Source of the DNA: Theristus sp. LFF4_11
Taxonomy: Eukaryota; Nematoda; Chromadorea; Monhysterida; Xyalidae
Direction of reading: 5' to 3'
NCBI GenBank assembly: GCA_030248135.1
Contig: JASANC010005012.1
Coordinates: forward strand, 62,001 to 126,000
DNA: 64,000 nt
Part shown: positions 1 through 10,227 of the stretch, one piece after another
How positions within the stretch are numbered: the stretch's first letter is position 1
How the letters are laid out: the number at the start of each line of letters is the position of its first letter
Program-made: the position numbers and the translations under genes
Notes under the pieces: generated by a model
Told to the model about the DNA's origin: nothing
The model's input: only the letters and a program-made list of their open reading frames with translations
The model's database searches: none

Positions 1-253
1 GCAGAAAGTCTACTTGCCAGCTTGGAAAACGGTTTATCTTCTGCAGCTACGTGATTTGAGTTTTTTTTGAGGTTTTGAAAATTGTTTTGAATTTTGAAAA
101 CGCGATATGTGCACACAATAGAAAAGGGACACTGAGAAGACCATACACAACCAGCCACATCACACAACACTTTCATTTACTATTATCAATTTTTAAAAGA
201 TTTTTTTTGCTACAAAATCTTTGAAACTACAATAAAGATTGAAGAATGTCAAG

Positions 254-522
254 TACAGTATGGCCGAATAAATGAGGCAGTCCATCAAGGCGGGATTAGC
301 CGCAGACTAGGAGTTGTCTTTTTCAAAAAAGCCAACGTAATTCTCAATCATGTGTACAAGGGATAAAGAATGAACAGAACAGCGCGGATAATCCATCAGT
401 TAAAAAAAACGCGTCAAATTTGGCACACAATTCAGTTTCTGAAAGTCTTTTTTCTTTCATTCAAAATTCGCGCGCTCCTTGCACCCTGAAAAAAGCTGCC
501 ATGTTTAACCGGCCATACCGTA
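254..522. mobile_element. 269-bp MITE with TACAGTATGGCCG ends (copy 1)
   Basis: Inverted termini TACAGTATGGCCGAATAAAT and GGCCATACCGTA. The interior includes GGCAGTCCATCAAGG and GACTAGGAGTTGTCTTTTTC. A sister copy lies at 62381-62626. TA at both ends suggests a Tc1/mariner-type derivative. Confidence 0.8.
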
Positions 523-635
523 GTAAAAATTGTCACAAAAAAATCTGCCAAAAACAAAGTCTACACAAAATTCTAGGCAAAAAATCATGAACTCACATTC
601 TGTGGAAAGTGTCTTAAACGGATTTTCAGATGAAA

Positions 636-745
636 GTACATGCCCCAAAGTCACATGCCCCCCGCCCCCCCCCCCAAAATTTGCATCGATCTATCTATCT
701 AAAAAAATTTCTCCAGCTATCTATATCCCCCCCAACCCCCGATTT
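636..745. repeat. Partial C-rich/CTAT-repeat MITE
   Basis: C-run, CAAAATTT, CTATCTATCTAAAAAAATTT, CTCCAGCTATCTATAT and C-run as in the complete element at 12941-13410. Confidence 0.6.
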
Positions 746-812
746 GTATACATACTTAAAAGTGATTTTTTTGATTTCTGATCAGTGGTTGCTTGCAATG
801 AGTCGTTGCAGG

Positions 813-870
813 TTCCTAATCCTAAACCTAATCCTAATCCTAAGCCAAGCCTTTTTTATAAGGTGAAAAT
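813..870. repeat. Telomere-like CCTAAT repeat block (copy 1)
   Basis: GTTCCTAATCCTAAACCTAA followed by TCCTAATCCTAAGCC and AAGCCTTTTTTATAAGGTGA. The same composite block occurs at 4840-4945 and, degenerated, at 21757-21850. Confidence 0.65.
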
Positions 871-1651
871 GATCAATTTAGTTTTTGCATTTTTTTCTTT
901 CCTGTGTTAAAGGGCAGGGGCCACCGCTACTGCACATGCACCTGTTTTAATAATGATGCATTACGTAACCCCGTATCTCGTGTTTGGATCCACATGCTGC
1001 AAAAAGTAGGTCTAAATTGACGTTGGAGGATAATTTTTTTCAGAAAAGTTTTTGCCAATTTTTCTGAAATTGTGAATTGTGATTCGGAAACGTGACTGCT
1101 CATGTTGCAAATTGAGCGGAGCGTACTGAACATGCCTTGACAGTTCAGGCAACATAATTTTAGACAAGGAGTTCTTTGCGAGGAAAGGGATCTGCTGCTG
1201 TGGACGCGGAGTTTGGGATTGCGATCGACGTTGCTTTAAAAATAAACGAAAAAGAGTAATAAGCTTTTGTTTTGAGTTGTCGGTTTGGTTGCTTTTTAGT
1301 TTTTTGATTCAAAAGTTGTATAACAACGATTCGAAATTGAAAAAAACAGTATGGAACGGAACGACGAATCCAATTCAGACAGCTTCACATTTCAATTCAG
1401 AAATTTTAAGAAGAAGAAACGGTTTGCAAAAACAATTCAACGACGACGGCGACTGTGTCCACACATGTTCGATGAAACAAAAAACAAGTTGTTGACAAAG
1501 CAGTTGATTTTATTCTTTGACAATTCTTTGGCATTGTTTGGTTGGATGGAATGGAAAGGAAGTCAATTCAACCAAGCGACGAGCTCAGCTCAAGCTGCGT
1601 TGCAATGCATCCATGGCGATCCAGCCTTCAGTGGACCAAACATGATTTGAA

Positions 1652-1785
1652 TAATGAGCGTCGGATTGAGCAGTGACTTCATGATTGTGGATCCTGCCGA
1701 TTCGACGCTCGTTTTTTCAATCATAAAAAATTCTTGTTGGAAATCCACGCAAATTGGCAATACTCTGCTCAGCGATTCATACAGC
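1652..1785 (+). pseudogene. Fragment homologous to the open frame at 3999-4310
   Basis: Reads MSVGLSSDFMIVDPADSTLV, matching MSVGLSSDIGILDPANSTLV on the minus strand at about 4125-4065 at DNA level over about 65 bp. The upstream parts do not match clearly. The two lie in inverted orientation on either side of a fold-back element. Confidence 0.35.
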
Positions 1786-1896
1786 TGATAATTCTGATCT
1801 GATTTTGAATTTTATTCAACTCAACTGCTGAGAACCGCACCGAATTCGGATCGACACTCAACAGTTGGGCGCAGGTGAGCTGCATCTCAGAGGACA

Positions 1897-2140
1897 GTGG
1901 CCAGTTTTGTAAAAGTGATGAGTTGACAAGTGAGGAGTGAGGGGAAAATTTTTTGAGGGGAGTAGTTGAGTAGGGATCTACAAAAGCGAGGAGTGAAAAA
2001 ACTGAGCAGAAACTGAAATGTCACGTGTTTAAAACTCACTCTTCAAAACACTCCTCATTCCTCACTGCTCATTTTAATAAAACCCGTTTCTGAGTAGAGA
2101 AAAACTCCTCAAATCCTCCACTCCTGACTTTTATAAAAAC
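1897..2140. mobile_element. Fold-back element, GGCCAGTT/AAAAGTGA type (small copy)
   Basis: Left arm GGCCAGTTTTGTAAAAGTGA then TGAGTTGACAAGTGAGGAGT; right arm repeats ACTCCTCATTCCTCACTGCT and CACTCCTGACTTTTATAAAA. Related to the larger element at 2438-3495. Confidence 0.5.
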
Positions 2141-2437
2141 AAGCCACAGGCCCGGTCGGAGAATAAGCTTGGCTTGAGGTCTACGGTCAGCCATGTAGTT
2201 GTTCCAGGGGAAGAAGGACCGGCGCCAACCCCCAAAATTTTTGAATTTATCTATCCGAGAGAAGATTTTTCGGTTCAGCTATTACCTATCAAAAAAATTT
2301 CTCAGCCAGCTATCGACTCGATTTTTAACGATTTTGGAAACGGGGTCGATTGAAATATGAGAAAGAGGGTTTTTTTTCGGTTGAAGTGGTGTCCGGGTCC
2401 CCTCGATAGTTGATCATGGTCAGGTGGTCAACCCAGC

Positions 2438-3495
2438 GGCCAGTTCTATAGAAGTGAACAGTTGAATAGTGAACAGTGAACAGTGAATAAAGGAGAAAAG
2501 TGTGGGGATGGAAAAAACGGTTGTTTATAATTTGTGAAAAGAAACCGGTTTCTTTTCACGGTTTTAAAACTGGACTTTTATCTCGAAAATGTTTTTCCAG
2601 TTTCAGAAATATTGCTCTGGATTTTATCAAACACACAATTGAGCAAGAAAAGCTGGCTAAAACCTGTTTTTGTCGGTTTTATGAACAATGATCAACGGTG
2701 TTCTCGTCACCAACAAGCATCAGAACTCAATAACACAATTAAGTGGTGGATTCGACGACTAAAAATTTGGATTTGTTTCGACGACTAAAAATTCAAATTT
2801 TCTGTTGGTAAAAAACCGGTTTTTTTATTTTTGGCGTGAAAAGAAACCGGTTTTTTAACCATATGTTAAAAACTGGTTTCTTTTCATAAAAAACGGTTTC
2901 TCTTTTCATAAAAATATGAGCATAAAATTGGGTGTTGCACTCCACAAATCATGTGGAGAACTGATGAATGACAGCGAGACTAAAACCCATGCAGAGACAC
3001 AAATTTTCACGCCGTCTGCTTTTAATTTTTGTTAGAAAAACATAAATAAACAATACTTTGTCTTTTTTCAGTTTAAATCTGCTGAAAAACGACTTTTCAA
3101 AAAATAGTAAATAGTAAAAGTCAAAATAGACTTGTAAAAAAGTTTGAAAAGTCATTTTTTCAGCAGATTTGAACTGAAAACAGCAACAAACAACAACAAC
3201 AACAAAACTGGAACCAGGCGTTCTTGAGTCCAAAATTTTGAACAGATAAGTTGATCTCTCTTTTTAAATTGCTCAAATCTTTGCAGAATCAAGAATCAAC
3301 AGAAAAGAAAACTAAAAGAAACATGTTTCTTTGTTTCTGTTCTATTCAACGATTCAAAATTCACTGTTCACAATTCACTCTTCAAAATTTTACTGTGTTC
3401 ACTTTTCTCCGTTATAGAACACTATTCAACGATTCTGTCCAAAAATTCACTGTTCAAAAGTTCACTATTCAACTGTTCACTTTTATAGAACTGGC
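2438..3495. mobile_element. 1.06-kb fold-back element with GGCCAGTTCTATA ends
   Basis: Left arm GGCCAGTTCTATAGAAGTGA, then repeated GAACAGTGAA; right arm TTCACTATTCAACTGTTCAC then TTTTATAGAACTGGCC. The interior has repeated GAAACCGGTTTC and GGTTTCTTTTCA palindromes. No open frame with a domain. Confidence 0.6.
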
Positions 3496-3998
3496 CACTG
3501 GCCACAGGTCCGGTTGGAGCAGGCACGCAAAGTTCAAGCAGCGGTCGGAACTTTCGATTGTCAATTAATTTTCATTTTATTCACGTTGCTCCTGAAAGTT
3601 GGGACTGCTCCGACCGGGCCTGGTTTGATCAGGCCTGCTCCGACTACTGATGAAATTTGACGGGCCTGCTCTGACCGGGCCTGGCCTGCCGAACCGCCCT
3701 AGTCTAACGAACGCTAATTAACTCAATGCAACCAATCAGTGCTAATTCTGGGATCAGAATTCGAAATTTTAAATTTCAAAATCTTGACCGCCCCCAAAAT
3801 TTTCCAGCTATCTGTCTGGAACCCCCTCCTCCCCAACCCCCCAGCTCTGGAACAACTATGCACAACACTGCGAATGAACGAACGAAGGGAGATTGAACGA
3901 ACTTGAAACAAAAAAGAAAAAAACCTTTGAAGCCAACCACGTCCACGTGCAATGCACACAACCACTGTCGACTCGAGGACTTCAGCACCATGAGCCAA

Positions 3999-4310
3999 TC
4001 AAAAACCACCATAGTTCTTGTTTCTTGACGAATTGAATAGTTTATTATTCATTTTCAGCTTCAATTTTCTGATTGGAAAAACAAGTGTCGAATTGGCAGG
4101 ATCCAAAATTCCAATGTCACTGCTCAATCCAACACTCATTATCCCAACCCAATCATATTTCAATTGCAAATTCAATTCAGATGGTTGATTGATATTATTC
4201 GACACAATGTGTTGCGAATGCAGTTCGGGGCCAGTGGTTATTCCAACAAAGGCGTGCGTGACGACGACGAATAATAAACGTGCAAAGCAAAACAATTGAA
4301 CTTCCATCAA
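3999..4310 (-). CDS. Hypothetical small secreted protein (weak)
   Basis: 103-codon open frame with a plausible signal peptide (VQLFCFARLLFVVVTHAFVG) and one segment, MSVGLSSDIGILDPANSTLV, that recurs in inverted orientation at 1652. The recurrence could mean a coding paralogue or simply repeated DNA. No domain is recognised, and splicing is unknown. Confidence 0.25.
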   Translation of the reverse strand: MMEVQLFCFARLLFVVVTHAFVGITTGPELHSQHIVSNNINQPSELNLQLKYDWVGIMSVGLSSDIGILDPANSTLVFPIRKLKLKMNNKLFNSSRNKNYGGF

Positions 4311-4839
4311 ATTGGTGCCGAGTTCTGAGTGAGTAGTGAGGTCGGAAGGGCTGAAATAACCGTCGTCGTCCTTTGTCCCACTATCTATTCACTGTCATGG
4401 TGTCTTCGAAGTTTCGAACCGTTTTATTCAATTCTTCAACCAATTCATTCGTGATAAAGAAAGTGGGCCAACGAAAAACTCAAAAATTCTGACCGAATGT
4501 GAGCCTGTCATCGACGTTTTGTTTCACTCTGTGTAGATTTCGAACCGAGATTCTAATTTAACTCTCACACAAAAAAAACGAAATCAAAAAAGCTAAAAAA
4601 ACGTTCTTTTCTTCTTCTTTCCTTCTTTTAAATTTTGTTTAGCATTTGTCCGCTTCCTCGGTAATAATTTACCGTTGGCGGACATTTTGTTTTGCAACAT
4701 GAATACCAACCATTCGGAAAGTGCAATAAAGAACAAGAACAAGAACAAGAACAAGAATTTTAGCTTTGCCCACATTACTAAACCAAAGCCAAGTTTACAG
4801 TCTGTTTTGTTGTTTTGTTCGGTTTCAATGAAGTCGTTG

Positions 4840-4945
4840 TAGGTTCCTAATCCTGAGCCCAATCCTAATCCTAATGAAGTCGTTGTAGGTTCCTAATCCT
4901 AAACCTAATCCTAATCCTAAGTGAAGCCTTTTTAACAAAGTGAAA
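4840..4945. repeat. Telomere-like CCTAAT repeat block (copy 2, doubled)
   Basis: GAAGTCGTTGTAGGTTCCTA appears twice, each followed by ATCCTAA-type repeats, then AAGCCTTTTTAACAAAGTGA. Confidence 0.65.
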
Positions 4946-5293
4946 GTGCCTTGATTGACAGCTTTGTTGAAGGGGTGAAACATTGGGATCAGGGATCAGC
5001 TCCAGCTCCGGTTTAGCTTTGTAGTTTTACGAGAATTTTAAGAGTCAAAAAACTCCTTATTTAGTTCAAAACATGCAATTCTCAAACTAGGGTTTGAAAA
5101 AAAAATAAAAATCCCAATTTTTTTAAATTAAAAAAATTAAATTTTTTTAGTTAATTAATTTTTTTAAATGCCAGGGAAATTCCGACGGTCGACAAAAATA
5201 GGTGCATTCAATATTCAAACCGCGCTGACGCGCTGAGTTCGAATTTTTCGAATTTAAAAAATCGGCATTTTTGTTTTTTAATCACTTTTTTTT

Positions 5294-5641
5294 TTAATTT
5301 CGATTTTTGTTTAACAACCCTATTCGGTCCTTTGACTTCTTTTGCCCTTCAATTTTGTTTTTGAACGTGCCCGTGCTCCGTGCAAAAAAACGAGTTTCAT
5401 TTAGCGGTTGCGGTATTTGTGTCGACGACAATGTACTCCAATTTCGAGACGACGTCGACGTCGACGCCTGTTTAATTGTGTCGTCGTCGTCCTTCTTGCG
5501 TGATTTTGATGCTGTGTGTGAATTGTTTGATCTGTTCAACTGAAAAAGTACCTGAGAAAGAATCGATAAGAAAGTGAAATCACCAACCACAAAACCACAT
5601 GAAAACAAGGCAAAAAATGTCGAGTAGCGCCGTCGCATCAC
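5294..5641 (-). CDS. Hypothetical open frame, Ser/Thr/Asp-rich (weak)
   Basis: 115 codons, with a hydrophobic start (FFALFSCGFVVGDFTFLSIL) and a low-complexity part (KDDDDTIKQASTSTSSRN). Internal TTTCTCAG and TTTTTCAG look like splice acceptors, so only the 3' part (from about 5540) may be an exon. It sits 770 bp upstream of unc-16, divergent. Nothing recognised. Confidence 0.2.
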   Translation of the reverse strand: MMRRRYSTFFALFSCGFVVGDFTFLSILSQVLFQLNRSNNSHTASKSRKKDDDDTIKQASTSTSSRNWSTLSSTQIPQPLNETRFFARSTGTFKNKIEGQKKSKDRIGLLNKNRN

Positions 5642-6407
5642 CTCAGCATCATGCAGCTGGTGTGTTTGCGAATTTATTTATTTTTGTATTTTTTATTTTG
5701 AAACGCGTTCGTCCAACAAAAAACGAACATTGAAGTTCACAGCAGTTCCAGTAAATAACACGACAAAATCGGTGTCGAGTTGAGTGAGATCATTAAACAG
5801 AGGACTGGAACTATTAAAATTAAATTTAAATTTTAAATTTATTTGTACGCGCGCCGGTTCCGGAACCCGAAAGTACCAAACTCCGGCGGAGAAAAGCAAT
5901 ACTGCCCCGAGCCCAATTTTACTTCGGCTCAGGAGGGAATAGATAGACCATTAGATGTTCATTGGTCACTCTACTTGGTCAAGCAGAGACTTCGGCGCGC
6001 GCGCGAACAAATAAAAAAATAAATAAAATAAAATAAAATTAGTAAAACTTCCACACCGTTCAGCATCAGCTATTGCGACTTTTCCGGTCTGTGAAGTGAA
6101 GTGAAGTGAAGAGGTGAACAAAACTAAAATTCCGAAGCCTGGACAGAAAGAACGGGCATTTATTATTTATTATCACTATTATTATTATTAATTATTAAAA
6201 AACGAGCATTTTTCCAGAAAATAATAATGCAATATCGGTGCGAGGCGAGCGCGAGCGGCACATTCCGACTGCCTCTCAAAATTCTCTCGCGATACAATCC
6301 GCACAATTTCCATTCCACACACAGCATCCGCCGGCGCCGGTCCGTCTCCATCGTCGGCTGCGGGAGCGGGCGGCTCGAACGTCGCAGCAGCGGCGGCGGC
6401 GGCGACG

Positions 6408-9400
6408 ATGGTCAGCTCGGCGAGCAGCCTCGCGAGCGGCGAGATCGTCTACGGCGGATCGGTCGCCGGATCGGAGGGTGAGTCGCGCGTGATGTCCGAA
6501 CGGGTGCAACAGTTGGCCGCCACCATTTACCAGGAGTTCGAGTCGATGATTGCAAAGTACGGCGAGGACTCGGTGAAGGTGCGCGTTTTTTTGGTTTTTG
6601 TGTTGTTGTTGTGGTGGGTTTTTTTGTTTTGTTTGAAAAACTTGGAAAAATTGTTTTATTGCAATATTTGTCGTGTGACACATGCCATAATGTGTGGGTG
6701 GAGTTTTGATGTCACATGCCAATGTGTTGGTCTGTTTGTCGGTGTCTTCATGTTACTTAAGCAACGTGCTGTGAACCACATCGTCGCGGTCTCTTCTATT
6801 CCACTAAACTGTCGATTTTCAATTTCTGGATTCTCCAGTGTGCTCGTTGATTGATTGGTGTGGTGATTCTGTCAGTCAAACAATTAGCTAAAACCTGAAT
6901 TGGTGATGCTCAGACTGATCATCAACAATTCGTTTCAAGTTCAACAGGCCTGAAAACTGCAAAAAAACACAAAATCAAAACCGTCCGTCATTTTTTCCTC
7001 TCGCAGCAAATCATGCCGTTGACCGTGAACGTGCTGGAGTCACTGGATTTGTCCTACCTCGAAAAAGAGGAGCACGAAGTGGAGCTGGAGTTGCTGCGTG
7101 AGGACAACGAGCAGCTCGTGACACAGTACGAACGAGAGAAATCGCTCAGGAGAGAGGCGGAACAGGTGCGCGTTTTGTTTGTTTGTTTGTTTGTTTGTTT
7201 GTTTGTTTGTTTATTTTTTTCTGGCTTATTCTGGTAATAACGTTTGTTTTGTTGTTGTTTTATTGCCACTGAATGGTTGCGAGTTAGATTATGGCAGTTC
7301 GATTGATCGTCTCTAGAGAATGTCACTAATCCAGCGTTTCTTTCGTTTTTCTTTTTCTCAATTGTTTGGTTTTCACGAACAAGCTTTTTATGGTGGTTTT
7401 TCCCAAGTAATTCTGTCTCTGTTGTTCAAGCAAATTTGCCCTGAAAGTAAATCAAGATTGTTTTTCAGAAAGCCATTGAAGTGGAGGACCATCTTGAAGG
7501 CGAACAGAAGGCGCTGCAAGACAAAGTCGAATCGTTGGAATCGATAATGCGAATGCTCGATTTGAAGGGCAAAAACGCTTCTGACCATGGTGAAAAATAG
7601 TTGGCATTTATTTGTAATTTCGTCGATTTGTTTTTGCGAAACTCAAATTTTACGCAACTTGCTGATTCGCGGAATTTGTTTTCACACATTGATTAGCTAC
7701 ACATTACAGTGTCTGCAAAACAATGAAGTTTGTGAATTCAATATTAAGAATTTGAATCTGGAGCGCTGATTAGATAAATCAGTCAGCTGACCAATCAGTG
7801 AGCTCAATTCAAACGCAGCCAATATGATGTACATGATTCACGAGGTTGTCTGTACATTGAAACTACCTCACCAAAATCGGTTTTGTTATTATTATTATTA
7901 CCTTTTCGGTTCCTAAATTCTGATTGATTTGATACAAAAACGACACCGCTTCACCAGTCTGCCGCGTTTTTTTGCAGCAAATCGCCTCGAGGAGCGCGAG
8001 TCCGAACTGAAACAGGAATACGCCAAGTTGCACGACCGCTACACGGAGCTGTTCAAGACGCACATGGACTACATGGAGCGCACGAAGTTCCTGATGGGCA
8101 ATGAGAAGTACGACATGATACAGAGCATGAGCGCGTCGGGGCCGAACGACGGCGCCAAGTGCGGGTTTTTCGGGGTTTCTTTGGTTTTTTCGATTATTTT
8201 TTGTTTGTTTCGTGTGAGTCTCACGGCACTGATTACAAATACGGTGTCTGAAATTGTGGAAATAAAGGCGAAATGGATGATTCATCGGGTGATTGATTGA
8301 TTGCCACTGATTGGTTGACTTGGTTAATGACTCACCTTGATTGACTTGACTCCCAAAAACTTCTCAGACATTCTCCTGGCAGTAGTAAGGAGATAAAACC
8401 CTTCATTACTGAGACGCAACAGATTGCTCGGTTCTAATCATGAGCAGCGACCGACAACCAATTCAACTTCATTTTCAATTATATTTGGTGAAGCACAGAA
8501 CATTTGAGTGAAAATGTCAGAATAGCGTGCAATACGCGAATCCATGACTTCAATGAATCCAACACTTTCGCCCTGAGAATAGCGTTCAATACGAGAATCT
8601 GGCTTCAACGAATGCAACACTTTTGCCCTGAGAATGGCGTGTCAATACGCGAATCTGGCTTCAACGAATGCAACACTTTCGCCCCATTGCAGACCAACAA
8701 TGGCGACGAGTCTGGACGGGCCGGCAGCCGCGCGCATGCTTGCCGACGTCAACAATCAACCGAGGCCGTCAACAATGAGTGCTGATCAGAAGGCGCTCGC
8801 GCAGCAGATCGCTGGTTGGTGGTGCAATCTGAATGGTTGCGTATGGCGGAAATCATGGGCAAAAGGGATGAGGGAGAATATGACGCGGTGTGCGTGATGC
8901 TGGCTGGCAGGCATTGCATTAAGAATGCAGCCGGCAAATTCGCCGGCCTCCGTCCGGCCCGGGCCCGTATCGAAGCCGAGCCGGCCCGGCCCGGGCCCGT
9001 CGAAATTGACGGCTTACGGGCCGGCTTGGCCATTTCTGGGTTCTCTGATTTCAGCGGAAATCTCCAAATTATGTTGGTTCATGAAAAGCGAGCTGCGAAT
9101 ACGGTCGAACTCTAAATCATAGGAAATCAGCTGATTGGTTGGCGGTGGTCAAGTGATGCATGGTTTCTGTGTAGGCGTTGCTGTGGGGGGCGGAGTTCGG
9201 TTTGCACAGAATGCATGCATACCGTAATCACCGACGAGTCAGCTGATTCCCTATAATTCAGAGTTCAACAGTATCTTCGAGTCCACTTTAAACCATGACA
9301 TTTTTCCTGGTTTCGATTGCAGAGACTGAAAATTGATTGCAGAATGGTCCGACAGCGACATGGCAGCCGCCTCAGCCGCCGACATCCTGGCGTCGCCCCG

Positions 9401-9595
9401 CGATCTGCAGCAACAACCATCATCCGATTCGGAAAAGTTGGTTTCTCGCTTTTTTAGAATGTTTTTTTTGTGTTTTTCGTTTCTTTTCATATCCTTTTTT
9501 GGTGTTTTTTTGTGTGCGGTCATGGTGGTCTAAAAAGCATGGCAATTTTTGCCTGTCTGTGTTTGAGTGGAGTGGAACCGTTTGACATTCTTGTG

Positions 9596-9693
<98 letters not shown>

Positions 9694-10139
9694 GCGTGTG
9701 CGTGTGCGTGTGCGTGTGCGTGTGCGTGTGCGTGTGCGTGTGCGTGTGCGTGTGCGTGTGCGTGTGCGTGTGCGTGTGCGTGTGCGTGTGCGTGTGCGTG
9801 TGCGTGTGCGTGTGCGTGTGCGTGTGCGTGTGCGTGTGCGTGTGCGTGTGCGTGTGCGTGTGCGTGTGCGTGTGCGTGTGCGTGTGCGTGTGCGTGTGCG
9901 TGTGCGTGTGCGTGTGCGTGTGCGTGTGCGTGTGCGTGTGCGTGTGCGTGTGCGTGTGCGTGTGCGTGTGCGTGTGCGTGTGTGTGCGTGTGCGTGTGCG
10001 TGTGCGTGTGCGTGTGCGTGTGCGTGTGCGTGTGCGTGTGCGTGTGCGTGTGCGTGTGCGTGTGCGTGTGCGTGTGCGTGTGCGTGTGCGTGTGCGTGTG
10101 CGTGTGCGTGTGCGTGTGCGTGTGCGTGTGCGTGTGCGT

Positions 10140-10227
<88 letters not shown>

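Larger units (their letters stand above)
1..6407. other. Upstream region of unc-16, repeat-rich
   Basis: 6.4 kb without a secure gene. It holds two or more MITE families, two fold-back elements, TTAGGA-like telomere-type repeats and C-rich/CTAT repeat fragments. Close to the unc-16 start there is a (GTGAA)4 repeat (about 6093-6112) and an A/T-rich AATAAAATAAAAT run (6008-6040). Promoter elements cannot be defined. Confidence 0.6.

Noticed and set aside
8816..9115. 99-codon frame with [17 protein letters not shown]
   Set aside because: Intronic; composition comes from the CCGG/GGCCCG island.
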